A stretch of DNA of 64,000 nt from Umbilicaria muhlenbergii (lineage: Eukaryota; Ascomycota; Lecanoromycetes; Umbilicariales; Umbilicariaceae): positions 1,226,291 to 1,290,290 of the forward strand of contig KK106985.1 of the NCBI GenBank assembly GCA_000611775.1, read 5' to 3'. Shown here one piece after another: positions 43,014 through 55,010 of the stretch; the first letter of the stretch is position 1, and the number at the start of each line of letters is the position of its first letter. Made by a program: the position numbers and the translations under genes. The notes under the pieces were generated by a model, which ran no database searches, had not been told where the DNA came from, and saw only the letters and a program-made list of their open reading frames with translations.

Positions 43014-43024
43014 ACCTTGGTGGT
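43014..43024 (+). promoter_or_regulatory. candidate zinc-response element, copy 1
   Basis: ACCTTGGTGGT matches 9 of 11 positions of the yeast Zap1 element ACCTTNAAGGT and contains the reverse complement of the CAAGGT core used by Aspergillus ZafA. It lies 130 bp upstream of the ZIP gene start, within the repeated sequence GAGTACCTTGGTGGT. Confidence 0.55.
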
Positions 43025-43095
43025 ACTGCGGCTCACGGCTGGGTGAGTTAGTGTTCGCTTGCTGAGCTGCGCCTTCTCAGGCCGAAGGTGTGAGT

Positions 43096-43106
43096 ACCTT
43101 GGTGGT
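43096..43106 (+). promoter_or_regulatory. candidate zinc-response element, copy 2
   Basis: A second exact copy of ACCTTGGTGGT, 82 bp further from the ZIP gene start and in the same orientation. An additional AAGGTG core lies beside it at 43085. Confidence 0.55.
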
Positions 43107-45945
43107 TGGGTTGCACGGCTCGGTCGGACCGTCCTATTATGACAGGACCAATGCAATGGCTGTACCACCACACCTTCAAAAATGTTTTAGTGGTGCCTAA
43201 TCGTTCTTCGCTTCTTTGATCCTTCAAGTTCTCCCTGTCAGCGCTAAAGAACCTTCAAGCAATTCGGGGATGCAAGTGAGAGGTAAAGACCATACGTTCC
43301 TCCCGTCGTTGCGTTATATATTTTCGGCTTGGCAGCCCAATGGCCTTGGACCTGCTCAATGCTTCCAGCTGACACAAAGATAAGAGCATACACGCTAGCG
43401 TTGAGCATGAGGCACCACTGAGCTGTGAGAAGCTGCCCGAGAAAACCCTAAACAGCCAGTTTTGTGACATTTCTTTCCCTTCTCCTCCAACCCTTGCCGC
43501 AAGGCTGCAGCAGCAAGCTGAGACAGGCATGCCCATTGGAGAGCTAACACATATTTCACCACCCTTTCATATGATCTTCGTTGTGTCCGGAGTCAACATT
43601 GGTTTTCACGACAAGCCCAAGTCGTCCATGTTCAGTCTCTTCCAAAGCCCTGCGCTCATCTGAAGTCCTGTTGCTTTACTGCCGTTGCAGTCACGGCTCT
43701 CTTTTATTGACCCTTCTTGACTTGCCGGACGTGAACAATGGGGAAAGCGGTACGCAGGTTGCCACAGGTCATATTACAGTGCTGCATCGCTGCGCCGTTT
43801 CGCATTCTGCGGAACAACTCTCACTTTCATTTGGCTTGCGCCCAAGGATCTGTTATAGTCAGTTGTAGTGTGCAGGCTGTTGAGTGTACTTTGAGATTAA
43901 TCTCGTACCGACAGTACTAATCACAGCTGGGCCAGCGCCCATCATGGACCCCTTATACACTTGTTTCCTCACCGGCGCTGAGCATAGTGTCCCGGCCCTA
44001 CATCCCTCGCGTTCCATAGTAGACTTGTGCACACCTATCCAGTTTCCTTCCTCCATCTTCTCTATGTTCCTCGAAAACCGGAATTACAGGAATGCTGACG
44101 AGAACACCGTAAACAAACCACCTACTAATAGCATAATTAATAATAATCGACCTACCCTAGCTACCCTGCCTTTGCCCTGTGAGTAATTCTAGTACATACT
44201 CCCATTAATCGTAAGCCAACCCTAAACATCCGGGAAAACATTGAGATAGCAGAAGGGTTGTAACAGTATGTTCTATTCTCACAGGGGATGAGCTATGGGA
44301 AATAGAAAGAATGTCGAGAACAGAGTAGTTTAAATACGGTCGAGATGCTGAAGATGATGTACAGTCGGAGAAGGTTGAGCAAGTTGGTGTGGGATAGGAA
44401 CTCGCATGGAGAGTGCGAGGAGAGTAAGTGGCAGCTAAAGAGTTGACGGCAGTCTAACAATGTAGGCACCACTAGACTAGCAGGACTTATCTGCAGTGAG
44501 ATGACCTGAAAATGTCGGAACAATTGGCTAGTTTTCGGCAATATACGAGCGGACTTCCTGGCGCAGATTCCAGGAGATCGAGTGAAGCACCGGAAACAAG
44601 AGATTGTAAGATACCAGGCGGTCGATGGGTCCCTCTCACATTCGTGGTTAAATCAAATCGATCTGCTAATCTTGTTGCAGGATAGAAGTCTTGTCGAGTG
44701 TTATTGGAAACCGTGCGGAATTGCAGAATATCAAAATGGCTCTCTAGGCTCAAAGGTCTTGAATTCCGTAGGTGTAGAAGGAAACGATAAACCAGACAAG
44801 GAGGTCTTCGTCGCACTAGGTCAGACAAACATCAGCACCGTATAAGTCTGTGTCAGCACCGAACCTTGAGCGGTATAAGAGGTACTCGCCATAGTTCGAT
44901 CGCTATTCTGACCAGGCCACTAATTGGAACCCGCGGGAAATAACTTTCGGATGATGGCTAGAATCCAATGATGTGTCTTATCCATTGACGCCAATTTTCT
45001 CAGAGCCCTAGATGTAGCCAGTGGATCGTGGAAAAGGTTGCCTGCAGCCTTCAGAGCATACAGGTTCGCCAATGGATCAAGCCGTCACTTCGAACCGCAG
45101 CTAGTATCAATATCAAGAGTTGGTGCTTTGTAGAACCTGACGGTATTGATGGCAATAGTCTTTCGCTGCCTAATAAAATTCTTGAATGCGGCAAAGCTCG
45201 GCCATGAAGAAGGTGTAGAAAGTTGAAGTCTGAGTGGACGTGGTTTCCGAGCGGTTGCACTGCGCCATACACGTTGCAGAGCAGAACCTCACCGACCCTA
45301 TATCCTTGGCCACAAGTCTTACTTCATCATCAACTGCACGAGCCAGGTACAGCAACAGAAAAACAACAGTCATGTCCGCAAGTTAAAACCAGAGAAAGAG
45401 ATCAATGTTCGTGCCTCCAACATCCGTGGTGGAAAAGAATCAGATCTCAAGCCTGACAACTGACACGAAAAAGACAGACTACAAAAATGAAACAAATAAT
45501 TTCCCAATGTACCGTAAGTCTTGAAGGCAGATACTGAGGTAGCATTGCAATCACCGCACGAGGCAAAAGAGTCATCTATCCACCAGGAAACAGCTCTAGA
45601 AATTCCATCCAGAAACCGTCATGCCGGAGACAGACTTCCATCGAGTGCCACTCGCATGGCGGCCGAGAGTACGACTTGCGCTACATCCCTAGCGCGGTGA
45701 TGTAGACTGATGGATGAAGTGGATAGGGACCGGGCTTTTCTAAGATGCGTAGGGACAAGCGCGGGGAATAGCCGGGGATGGTTGTTACAACCTGAGGGTC
45801 TGCCGTAAATTTATGCCATGCCCAAGATCCTGTTGACCTAGCTTCCAAACCAACCTCCATCACCCCTCGAGCATCGCGTACAACCCCACAACCTCAAGCG
45901 CTCCCAGCAATCACCAACTTTCCTTTCCCCCAACTCTCTCCCCCC
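43107..45945. other. 2.8-kb region without a supported gene
   Basis: Several frames of 60-110 codons occur on both strands, but the longest (near 44487-44828) has no ATG and none shows a domain. I found no repeats or RNA genes. An unrecognised multi-exon gene cannot be excluded. Confidence 0.45.
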
Positions 45946-46482
45946 ATGGCATCCCAACCCCCGACCTCCCCCACCCCCGCCATAACCGGCCGCTGCGCCT
46001 GCGGCAGCACCACCTGGTCCTCCACCACCCTCCCCACCTCCATAACCTACTGCCACTGCACCACCTGCCGCCGCATCTCCGGCGCCGCCTCCCTCCCATG
46101 CGGCGACTTCCCCTGCGCCAGCATAACCTGGCACTCCTCGACCCCCACCTCCCCTCCCTCGCCCGCGCCATCCCCTCCTCCAACCCTCAAAACGTTCACA
46201 CTCGGCCCCGTCGCCGAACGCGGCAAATGCAGCGCATGCGGCACCCCGCTCTACATGAAATACCACTGCGAACCGGACAGGATTAGGATCTGTATGGGCA
46301 CGATGGATATCGAGAGCGTGAGGGGGAAGGAGATGGTGGAGCCGAGTGCGCATATTTTTACGAGTCAGAAGGTGCCGTGGGCGGGGGTGGGGATGGGGAG
46401 GGATGGGTTGGAGTGGTTTGAGAGGTATAGGCCGGGGTTTCAGGAGGTGGTGGATGCGTGGGAGGAGGGGAGGAGGGGGTGA
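45946..46482 (+). CDS. CENP-V/GFA-domain protein (Gfa-like zinc enzyme)
   Basis: A single exon of 178 residues. The zinc-binding cysteines of the glutathione-dependent formaldehyde-activating (GFA) domain are all visible: GRCACGS, then YCHCTTCRRISG, and later CSACGTPLY. The conserved ICMGTMD strand follows, and the C-terminal part ends in FERYRPGFQE. Relatives bind glutathione adducts or act as small zinc enzymes of unknown substrate. The Thr/Ser/Pro-rich loop (~65-85) is an insertion between the zinc half-sites. The coding strand is extremely C-rich to ~46230 and then G-rich. It is a lone gene with no related neighbour. Confidence 0.85.
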   Translation: MASQPPTSPTPAITGRCACGSTTWSSTTLPTSITYCHCTTCRRISGAASLPCGDFPCASITWHSSTPTSPPSPAPSPPPTLKTFTLGPVAERGKCSACGTPLYMKYHCEPDRIRICMGTMDIESVRGKEMVEPSAHIFTSQKVPWAGVGMGRDGLEWFERYRPGFQEVVDAWEEGRRG

Positions 46483-47012
46483 GTGGGAGGAGGAGGGGAA
46501 TGGGATGGGGTTGAGAGAGTGGAGACGGGAGTGGGAGTTCGAATGGTCTCTAGCCGGGGAAGAGGGGTATGAAGTCGGTTGATAGCTTTGTCTAGCTAGA
46601 TGCTTGTACGGCACGCGTGAGGAGACCAGGCCGGAGCTGGCTTAAGGCTGGCAAGATATCGGCAGAGACTGAGCCTTTGTCACCGGACAGCAGCAGCAAA
46701 GCAGCAGTTGTGAGTGGGTTCGACATGCTAAAGAAGACGTAAAGCATTCTCGATAGTAGTCTACCGCATAGGAGCCGACTAAACAAGCGTTGTTCAGAGA
46801 GCAATCTAGCTTTGAGGCTGAGACCTAACTCTGCATAACCCTAGACTATGCCCTTTGACAGACGCGACTGAAAGTGACGCTGAAGAAAGTAGGCCATGCA
46901 ACGACAGGCATAGGGGTATACGCGGTGAACGCCTTGACAAAGGATGCTAGTGAAGACTGTAACGCAATGCATCTAGTGCCTGAAGAAGAAAGAATAACTA
47001 CGACAACCCAGC
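46483..47012. other. intergenic, nothing recognised
   Basis: 3' flanks of the convergent GFA-like and coiled-coil genes. Confidence 0.5.
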
Positions 47013-50000
47013 TCATCCCTCGACGACTTCTTCCATGGGCAGCGGCGGCGGCGAAGCGCCGTTCGTCGAAACATCCTCCAGCGTGTTCGGCTCAGTGATC
47101 TTCGATAACATATTGACGATTCTGAACACCTCATTAGCATCAATGTTGACGAAGATAGTGAACATTAGTCTAACCTAGCCGTCTCTTCCAGCATATCCTC
47201 ATTAACGTCTTCCAGCTGCCTTACCTGTTCCTGTAATCCCGCCATCTGCAGCACCAAAACCACCAGTTAGCCTACGGTGCCGAAGTCCGCAAAAGCTAAA
47301 AGATGTGGATATGGGGATAAGAAGAGATCAAAGGGGATGATAGATAAGAATAAATAGATGGGCACCCCACAGTTCCTTCAATGCGAGGACCAAGCTCCTC
47401 ACCTTCCATAACATCTCCCTTTCTTCCGTTCTTGGTTGGTGATTCGGCAGGCCATCGACTCAAGCGCAAACCGCCCTTGGGTGCTGGGCTACCGACAAAT
47501 TCAGAGCCGTCCGCTCTCTTAGTTCGCATCTCCGTAAGTTCCGCGGTGGTGACTTTCAGCGCAGCCTCGACTTCGCGGATTCGGGTGGTGTGCTGCTCTG
47601 CCGCCTCCTCGGCCCTTTGCAGCAGGGCCTTGAGCTTGGTGGTCTGCTCTCTTTCTGCATCGGCTGCCCTTTGCAGTGCTTCTAGGTCCTGTTTCGTTTT
47701 ATTGGCCTCAGCTTCGGTCGCTTCAGAAGCGGCTGCATTGGCCTTCGCCATTTTGGATTGGAGGTTTGATAACTCTGCCGAGATCTCGTGATGGTTGGCC
47801 TTGTGCTCTTCGGCCTTTGCGTTGGCCGCGGCAAGCTTTTCGTCGAGTTCTTTAATCTTGAGGTTAGCGGCTTCGACAGCCTCTCTATGCTGCTCGACCT
47901 CCGCTTTGGCTATGGGCAGATCTCGTTTCAGATTCTCCAGCTCTTCGACCACCGGGACCACATCATCTCTCTCCTGCGTGATCTGCTGCAAGGTCGACTC
48001 CAATTCTTTCTTGACACTGGCTGCTTGCTCCAGCTCAACTTTGAGTTCGCTGAGTAGAGCTTCGTGATCTTGGGAGTCTTTGGTATCATCCTGCGCAGCT
48101 TCAAGCTCACGCTTGGCTTGTGCTAGTGCCTCCTTCTGTTGCTCGATCTCCAAGCGAAGCTCTGATAGTGCGGCCTCGTGTGCTTTATGCATTTCGATGG
48201 TACTTCGGGACTGACCATCCTCCAATTCCTTTCTCAGCTTAGTGTACTTCTGCTCGTGCTCTTCTCGCAACGCCTCTACGTCCCGCAAATGCTTCTTTTC
48301 GGCTTTAGACGCTTCGTCGGCACTGTTTGCTTCCACTTCTCGCTTGCTCTGTGCGTACTCGCGTTCGAACCGTACTCTGAGTTCTTCAATCTCCTTAGAA
48401 TGGGCCTTCTTCATTTCATCAAGCGTCTCAGAGTGCTTCTTGAGCGCCTTGGAATGCTCAGCTTTTAGCTTCTCAAGAGCCGCAGGGTGCTGTTCCTTTG
48501 TCTCCTTCAGCGTCTCCTGCAGCTTGGTTTGCTGGCTTTGCAGCTCTTGTATCGCCGTACTGTGTTCTCGGTCTATAGCTGTCTTGAGTTCCTCAAGCTC
48601 CTTGGAATGGTTCACATTTACTCCATCAAGAGTTTGAGTATGCTTCTCGAGGGCCTTGCAATGCTCGGCCTTCTGCTTCTCCAGCACGTCGGAGTGTTCG
48701 ACCTTCACTTCCTCGAGCGCCGCACGGTGCTTTTCCTCAGTTTCCTGGAGTGTACTTCGTAGTTTATCGTGCTGGCTTTGCAGCGCTTGTATCGCGTCCT
48801 CATGTTTTCGGTCTGATGCTACCTTGAGCTCTTCGATCTCCTCGGCATGGCTGTCTCTAAGGGCTTGAAGTGCAGACATGTGCATCTCCTTGGCTGAAGA
48901 ACTTTCGACATTCGTCTGATCGAGCGTTTTGGCAAGAACAGCCGCCTCATCGTTTAACTTCTTGATAGCAGAAGCGTGCTGCTCGTCCTTGTTCTTGCTC
49001 TCATCATCGAGAGTTTCAAGTACCTTTCTCAAGCTCGCGACTTCGCCCGACGCCTTCTCCAAATCAGTTTGGAGTCTTATTTGGAGAGTCTTACTTTCGT
49101 CCCTCTCCAGTTCAAGCGCGCTGATTTTCTCTTTCAATTGATCAATCGTCTCCGAAGCTTCTTGCTGCGCCTCCTTTGCCCCATTTAGTAGCTGCTCAGA
49201 CTTTTTGAGCTTTGCTTGATATCCACTCAATTCATTCGAATATCCTACCTTAACAGAGTCCACATCCGCTTGCAACTGGGTCTTGGAGGCTAGCACTTCA
49301 GCCAGGCTATTCTGGAGGTCACGTTGGGCAATATCATGTTCTCGGAGCAAATCCTGGATTTCCTGCTCATGTGCCAAACGGGTGCCTTGGACCGCTTCGA
49401 TATTTTGGTGGTGGGCGGCGTCGAGCGCAGTCTTGTGTTCTGCTTTGAGGCTCCTGAGGATACTCTCGTGCTCCTGGACTAGTCTGACCCTGTGGAAATC
49501 GAGCTCCCGCTCCTTGTTCTCGTGAAGTTGCTGCAATTCACCCTGCAGATTCTCGATGATTTGATGCATTCCCTTGATCTCCTGATCCTTGCCTTGGACG
49601 AATTCGTCATAACGGGTAGAAGCTAGCAGCGAGTTGTCTTCGGCTTTCACAAGCTTGGCACGAAGCGTTGTGATTTCCGACTCCAGAGCGCTTGCAGTCC
49701 GCAGTGATGCAGATTTGAGCTCGTCTAGCTCCCGACTTTGCGTATCCTGTAACTCTTGGAGCTCCCCCTGCAGTGTCAAGATGTCTTGGTCTTTGACTTC
49801 GAGTGCTCGATCTTTCTCCCTGATAGCTTCCTCAGAAGTACGGCGTTGTTCTTCAAGGCGGCCCTCCAGGGTTGAAACGTCAGACACAGCTTGTTCGAGC
49901 CTCCTTGCGGTATTTTCACCGTTTGCTCTCTCGGCGGCGAGATCGGCCTCTAGAGCGCTGAGTTTGTCCGCTTTGGCCTTCTCTTCGTCAAACCTAGCAC

Positions 50001-51390
50001 GTAAGGTATTTAGTTCACTGGTGTAACTTCTCAAGTTCTCATCGATCTTCAGAGCATTTTCCTTGCGGATGTTCTCCGTAGCTTCTTGAACGTTTTTGGA
50101 GACTTCCGCAGCAGCCGTACTGTACGCGAGCATCTTTGTCTGCAAAGCCTCAATCTCTGCTTCCGATAATTGGACCTTCTCTTGGCTCGCTGCCAGGGCC
50201 CTCTGGAGCTGCATAGCATCGATTCCCGACGATTCCGTTGCTTGAGTGTCTGACGAAGTTTCTTTGAGGGCACTTCTATTGATCTTTGCCGTGCCTCCCT
50301 CCGGATCGATATCGCTGACTGGTGCCGAACTGGTTTCCTCTTCAGCTTCCTTCTGTCTCGCCTCTTCCAATTTCAAGCGTAGTGATGCAAGACCCTCGTC
50401 GACTTTCTTCCCATACTCCTCCTTGACCTCATCACTCTCGTCCCCATCTTCGGCCATTGCCGCTCTCAGCATTTGATTGACGGCTTCCATCTCTCTAAGT
50501 CGCTGCTCGATGGTGACGGACATGGTGGACTTGCGGGTCGCTAAGGCAGGTCTCGTAGGCTTCATAGTCGCAGCTGGTGCTGCACTATCGCTATCTGATG
50601 CAACTACATTAGATTTCGCCGCAGCAGGCGAGGCCGGTATAGTACTCAGCCTCTTTTTCGCGAGCCCGGAAGTGGCTGTAATTGCGCTGCCTCTCGATGA
50701 GAATGCTGTAGGTCTTGAGCTTCGAGTAGCGGTGCTGACAGTGGAAGGTCTCGCATTATTGGTTGTGGGCCTCATTGCAGATTTTGTGGGGCTGATAGTA
50801 CCTGCTCGTGCTCCATTTTGCCTCTCGATTGATGCTGCGGTACCTAAGGTGGATCGCCGATCAGTTGATGACGGAAGTGACTTGACAGCCGGAGAGCGTG
50901 TGGCCGTTGGACCACTTATGGAATCTTGAATTGCCGCCCGACCTATCGCCTGCTTCTTGTTCTCTTCTGCTGAGCTTGTCCCAGCTTTAATGCCATCATC
51001 ATGCGAAGCTATTGATGCTCGTAGCCGATGCCTTGAGCTTGCAGCTGTGGCTGCAGTGACGCTAGTCGGGGGCCGTCGTGCGGTCGAAGTCGCTGTCAGA
51101 CGTGCGGGAGGCTTGCTGAGGCTGCCACCAGGAGTACCTCGAGATGTAGAGGATGTAGTCGACATGGGAGCAGGACTTGGTGTGGTACCAGCCGTATACC
51201 TAGCTGTAGCCAAGACGCGCTTGGGTGGTATACCGTTCCGTCTGGGAGAGCTTGGCGTGGTCTGGCGCTCCTCTTTTATCTTGACAGTCTCATCGCTTTT
51301 TGGTCGCTCGTTGCCTAACGGTAACTCATCAAGCCTTTCCTGCGATGGGGCTATTTGTACCACAGTGCCTTCGCTCGTAGAGGACGCCAT
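47013..51390 (-). CDS. large coiled-coil protein, unknown family
   Basis: Three exons (47371-51390, 47175-47245, 47013-47121) give 1399 residues. The first ~300 residues are basic and Ser/Thr/Ala/Pro-rich with SP/TP sites (TTPSSPRRNG, GTISPTKSAMRP), as in microtubule-binding linkers. A nearly unbroken coiled coil runs from ~300 to ~1290, including two diverged tandem blocks (e.g. KLRSTLQETEEKHRAALEEV and KLQETLKETKEQHPAALEKL). The C terminus holds GGLRLSRWPAESPTKNG and, from the small exons, LQEQVRQLEDVNEDMLEETA. Composition suggests a cytoskeletal, spindle-pole or cell-tip scaffold, but no CAP-Gly, kinesin or other named domain is present. The last two exons rest on matching phase (a 129-bp and a 53-bp intron) and are less sure than the main exon. 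Confidence 0.75.
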
Positions 51391-52342
51391 CTCAAGTACT
51401 GATCAAATATCGTGATCAGGGCAACAGGGTCCCCTTTCGTATTTCTCGTAGAAGGCAAGGCTCCAGACGTAGCGAGAATTAGCGACAGTTGATAAGATAG
51501 TAGGATGGGCTTCAAGGGCCCGTGTGTGTCAATGCAAGTGAACCAAACCTCTTAGCAATGATATCACAGGTAGCGGTACAATCCACAGTGACGGCGGAGA
51601 ATAACTTCTTGGTGTATGACCAGCGCTCTTTGATCGTCACAGAAAACACAAGAACGGAATACGCTGGAGGGAGCCAGCACCTCGTAGGCCAAGGCAAGCG
51701 CACTGAGCCAGTGAATGCAAGGCAGGGACAATTGGTCTGAAGGAACGCACGTGTGCAGGTTCGGTGGGCGCAGGTGGGCGCAGGTGGGCGCTGGAAGACG
51801 TGCCGAACCATGGAAGGCGCCGCTTCCCCAACTTTCTGGAGACGCGCCAGGTGCGACGAACTAATGCAAGCCTACCTTACTTTGTTCAACGGCCCGCACT
51901 CCTCCCCATGGCGGAAACGAAGATCAGGCGGCATGATTAGAGGCAGTACCTTATTATGTTGGTCAATGCAATGGCAACAGAAGAGACCAGTGGCTTCTAG
52001 AACGTGTATACTAGAAGCGCTACTAAAGTCTGCCTACGATGCTGAGATATCCAGGGGGCCTCCAGCTGAGGATTGTCACTTATTTGGACCCTATGCGCAG
52101 GACAGAATTTGGTTTCTCTGATCAAGGTCAGATATGGCATGTGGTTTCTCTTCGTGGACTTAAAGACTCTAGGTCGGTGAGGTGGATAGGGAATGACACG
52201 ATTACGCGCATCAAAAGTCCTGATCACAGCGGACTTTCACCTAGGACAAGAAGCGTGCAGTAGCTGCTATCTGAGGTATTGCCATAACCAAAGGTGCCTG
52301 GAGCACAAGTTCGGGATCTGGATACACATAGCGTAGGAGGCT
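51391..52342. other. intergenic with a short minisatellite
   Basis: Upstream region of the coiled-coil gene and 3' flank of the SANT-like gene. No gene supported. It contains the 10-bp tandem repeat at 51764-51793. Confidence 0.5.
51764..51793 (+). repeat. 10-bp minisatellite, three copies
   Basis: GGTGGGCGCA occurs three times head to tail, the third copy with a final T. Confidence 0.85.
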
Positions 52343-54725
52343 TTATTCAATGCTTAGTACCCAGTCAGGTACCCATCCTTGCTTCTTCTCGTAGAAGTTT
52401 TCTAGATTCGGTCGGGAATACAAAGCTCTCTGCCTGATGTGATCTGGTAGCTTTTCTTGCAAAGCGGGTAGAGTAAGCATTTGTAGGTAGCGGTCGCCAG
52501 CTACGCGTTCCGTTAGCACACAAGAGCGTAAGAGTATACTTCCGATATCAACGCTCACCTGGTAGGTCCCCAAATTCTTCCAGATACTTGTGCAGCACCA
52601 GCTCCTGTTCCTCGGTCCAATCGTCTACCCCCAATGGTGGAATGGCGACTGGTGGTCTTGGCGGTTTTCTTGGGAATAGAAGCCTTTCATTTCTGTCAAG
52701 CTGCTCATTGATGTTCTCCCAGATCGCAAGCCGCTCCCTTTCCGTCTCAACCTCCTCTCCCCGCACTTCTTCTTCCATACGCTTACGCTCCAACTCTGCC
52801 GCAGCTTCATCTTTCCTGCGCAGAAGTTCCCTCCGTCTTTTGAATCGTTCTTTTTCAAGGGTTTGTTTCATCTTTCGCAGGTACGGAAAGATTTTCTGAG
52901 TTGTGGACTTCTTAATCGGTCTTTCCGTGATAGGGCCTTTCTTCCAATCTCGTGCCTTTTCACACAGATCAATTACGATATTCTGCAGCCGAATAATCTC
53001 CGTTAGGCCTTTGAGGTCACCTGGTAAGGAGCAGTCCGCTTCTCGCGCGTTGAGTGCGTTGTCGAGCATAAAAACCAGTTCGGGAATGGCATGAGCATAT
53101 ATGTCTTGAATCATCTCGCACTTCTTGTCCCCTGCTTTGTCTTCGTCGATGAGCTCGACTTGACGCGCAAGCTCTTGCACCTCTGGCTCTACTTCGCCTC
53201 TTCGCCCAGAAGCTTTGTACATATTCGAAGTTTTTCTCACTCGTTTGACAAAGGCCTTGATGGTCCTAGTCTCTAATTGCGGTTTGCCCTTCTTTGTCAT
53301 ATTGTTGTTATTCGAATCACCCACAGTGTTGGCACCTTCCATGACTTTATCCCAATCAGGCCCTCGCAAGAGAGATCGGGCGGTTATTTTAACCTGGTGT
53401 TGGCCATCGACTTCCGTCCGATCTGAGCAATCATTGTCGTCCTCTGCTTCAACTCCAACGGTTTCGCCGTTTTCGTCCAGGTTGTCGCCTTCCGGACCAT
53501 CGTCATCATCGTGGTGTCCATATTGGACCGTAGACTCGCTGCTACCACGTTGACCCCCTCGATTGGCACTCATCACCTGTCCACCCACGCTGCTAAGGCC
53601 GCTGCCGTCTAATGAGTGCGACTCGTCATCGGAGGAACGCTCAGCGATTTGGGCTTCCACCTTGCGTGTTGGTTTGACCTTTTTGGCAGCACCCGCGTTT
53701 GTAGCGACAGTTTTACTACTCTTCGGTGAAGATCTTGCACGCTTGGCGGTTGAAACTGCACGCTTGGCGTTGGGGTCATGCTCTGGTGCATTTGACAGGT
53801 TTCTTGTCTTGTCCTCAATGCTGTGGTTAATGCTTCGGAGGGTGTAGTTTCTAGACATTGTAGACCTTAAATCAAATATGCTTGATTGAGCCGGTTGCTG
53901 CGGCTTCTTTGGTCCACCTTTCGGCTTTGGCGATATGCGAGTGACTACTCTACGGATTGGACTTCCTGGGTTTGTATCCGACCCATGGTCGACGAGCGCG
54001 TTAGACGTGATGGGGCTTCCCTGCTCACTATCAGTACCGACAATAGGCACCGACGAAGATGGTCCTGCCGTCCTTTGGCCTGTACGCACTTTTGTCTGGC
54101 CCTCATCTATCTTTCTAGACCTAGAGACTGGTTTGATGTTTGCTGGTGATATGTTTTCTGGTGCAAAAACGTCCTTCGTAGACGGCAACCTGCTCCGATT
54201 GTTTGTGCTCTTGCCGATTAGGGTGCGGTTTGGCCGGACCAGTTGATTATTACCCAATTTCTTCTGCCCTCCTACTATAGTATCTCCATGGTCTTTCTCC
54301 GAACAGCCATGCTCTCGAACGATTCGTTTGCTTGGAGAAACCGGAGTATCCCTAGCTGGTTGGCGCTTCCTCTTCCCTGGACTTTGCGGGGGCGACTCGG
54401 GGAATGTAGTCTTCTTGGTCAGCGCAGATGAGCTGGCCACCGTCCTCTTGAGTGCCAATCGATTAATCGTACTAGCGGAGACTTCGGCAGAAACCTGACC
54501 AGAGCCGTCCCGCCCATCACGAGATGAGGTCGCGGGTGGGTCTCCAGTCTCCTCCACTATTTCGGCAATGGAAGTCTCCTTCGAGTTTGCCGCGCCCATA
54601 GTCTGTTCATCCGTTGGGTTTTGATCCAAGTCAGCCTCTTCCTCGGAGTCTGAAAGCGGCTGTGGCTGCTTAGGCTGGCCATTTCGATGTGTAGCCGGTA
54701 AAGTGACCGAGGAGAGCTGCGCCAT
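52343..54725 (-). CDS. nuclear protein with C-terminal SANT/Myb-like region
   Basis: Two exons (52559-54725, 52343-52500) give 774 residues. The first ~450 residues are disordered and charged, with many SP sites and basic clusters (SPGKRKRQPARD, KKVKPTRKVEAQ). An acidic stretch lies near 400-440. A long charged helix spans ~610-680 (KMKQTLEKERFKRRRELLRR). The C terminus joins across a 58-bp intron to read DDWTEEQELVLHKYLEEFGD followed by RYLQMLTLPALQEKLPDHIR, which has the W-E-E pattern of a SANT/Myb-like helix bundle. A role in chromatin or transcription is likely by composition, but I cannot name the orthologue. It is divergent from RRD1, sharing 285 bp. Confidence 0.75.
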
Positions 54726-55010
54726 AACTCGACAGATTCAACGGCCCGTCGCCGCCCTTTGTGGGCTGTCTTGTGTAGCTAAGGTGGAGCTTGTTCTTGT
54801 GGGGTTGCCATCGCGTGGCCGGCGCGTACTCTACTCCACGTCGATTGGCGGGAAACCTTTGCCGACGCGATCACGCCAAGCTGCGGTGGCTCGGAGGTGA
54901 CTCTTCTCTTCTTCAACACCACCCACATATACTACATCTCATCCCTTCTGTACCGCCTCATTCTTGGCAAGAAACCCGTAGGCCCTGGGCTTGTGCTGCT
55001 GTAATTCAAG

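Noticed and set aside
44487-44828. 113-codon frame on the minus strand
   Set aside because: It lacks an ATG and any domain; the region has no other coding signal.
45838-46614. Long Gly/Arg-rich frames opposite the GFA-like gene
   Set aside because: They are mirror frames produced by the extreme C-richness of the real plus-strand gene.
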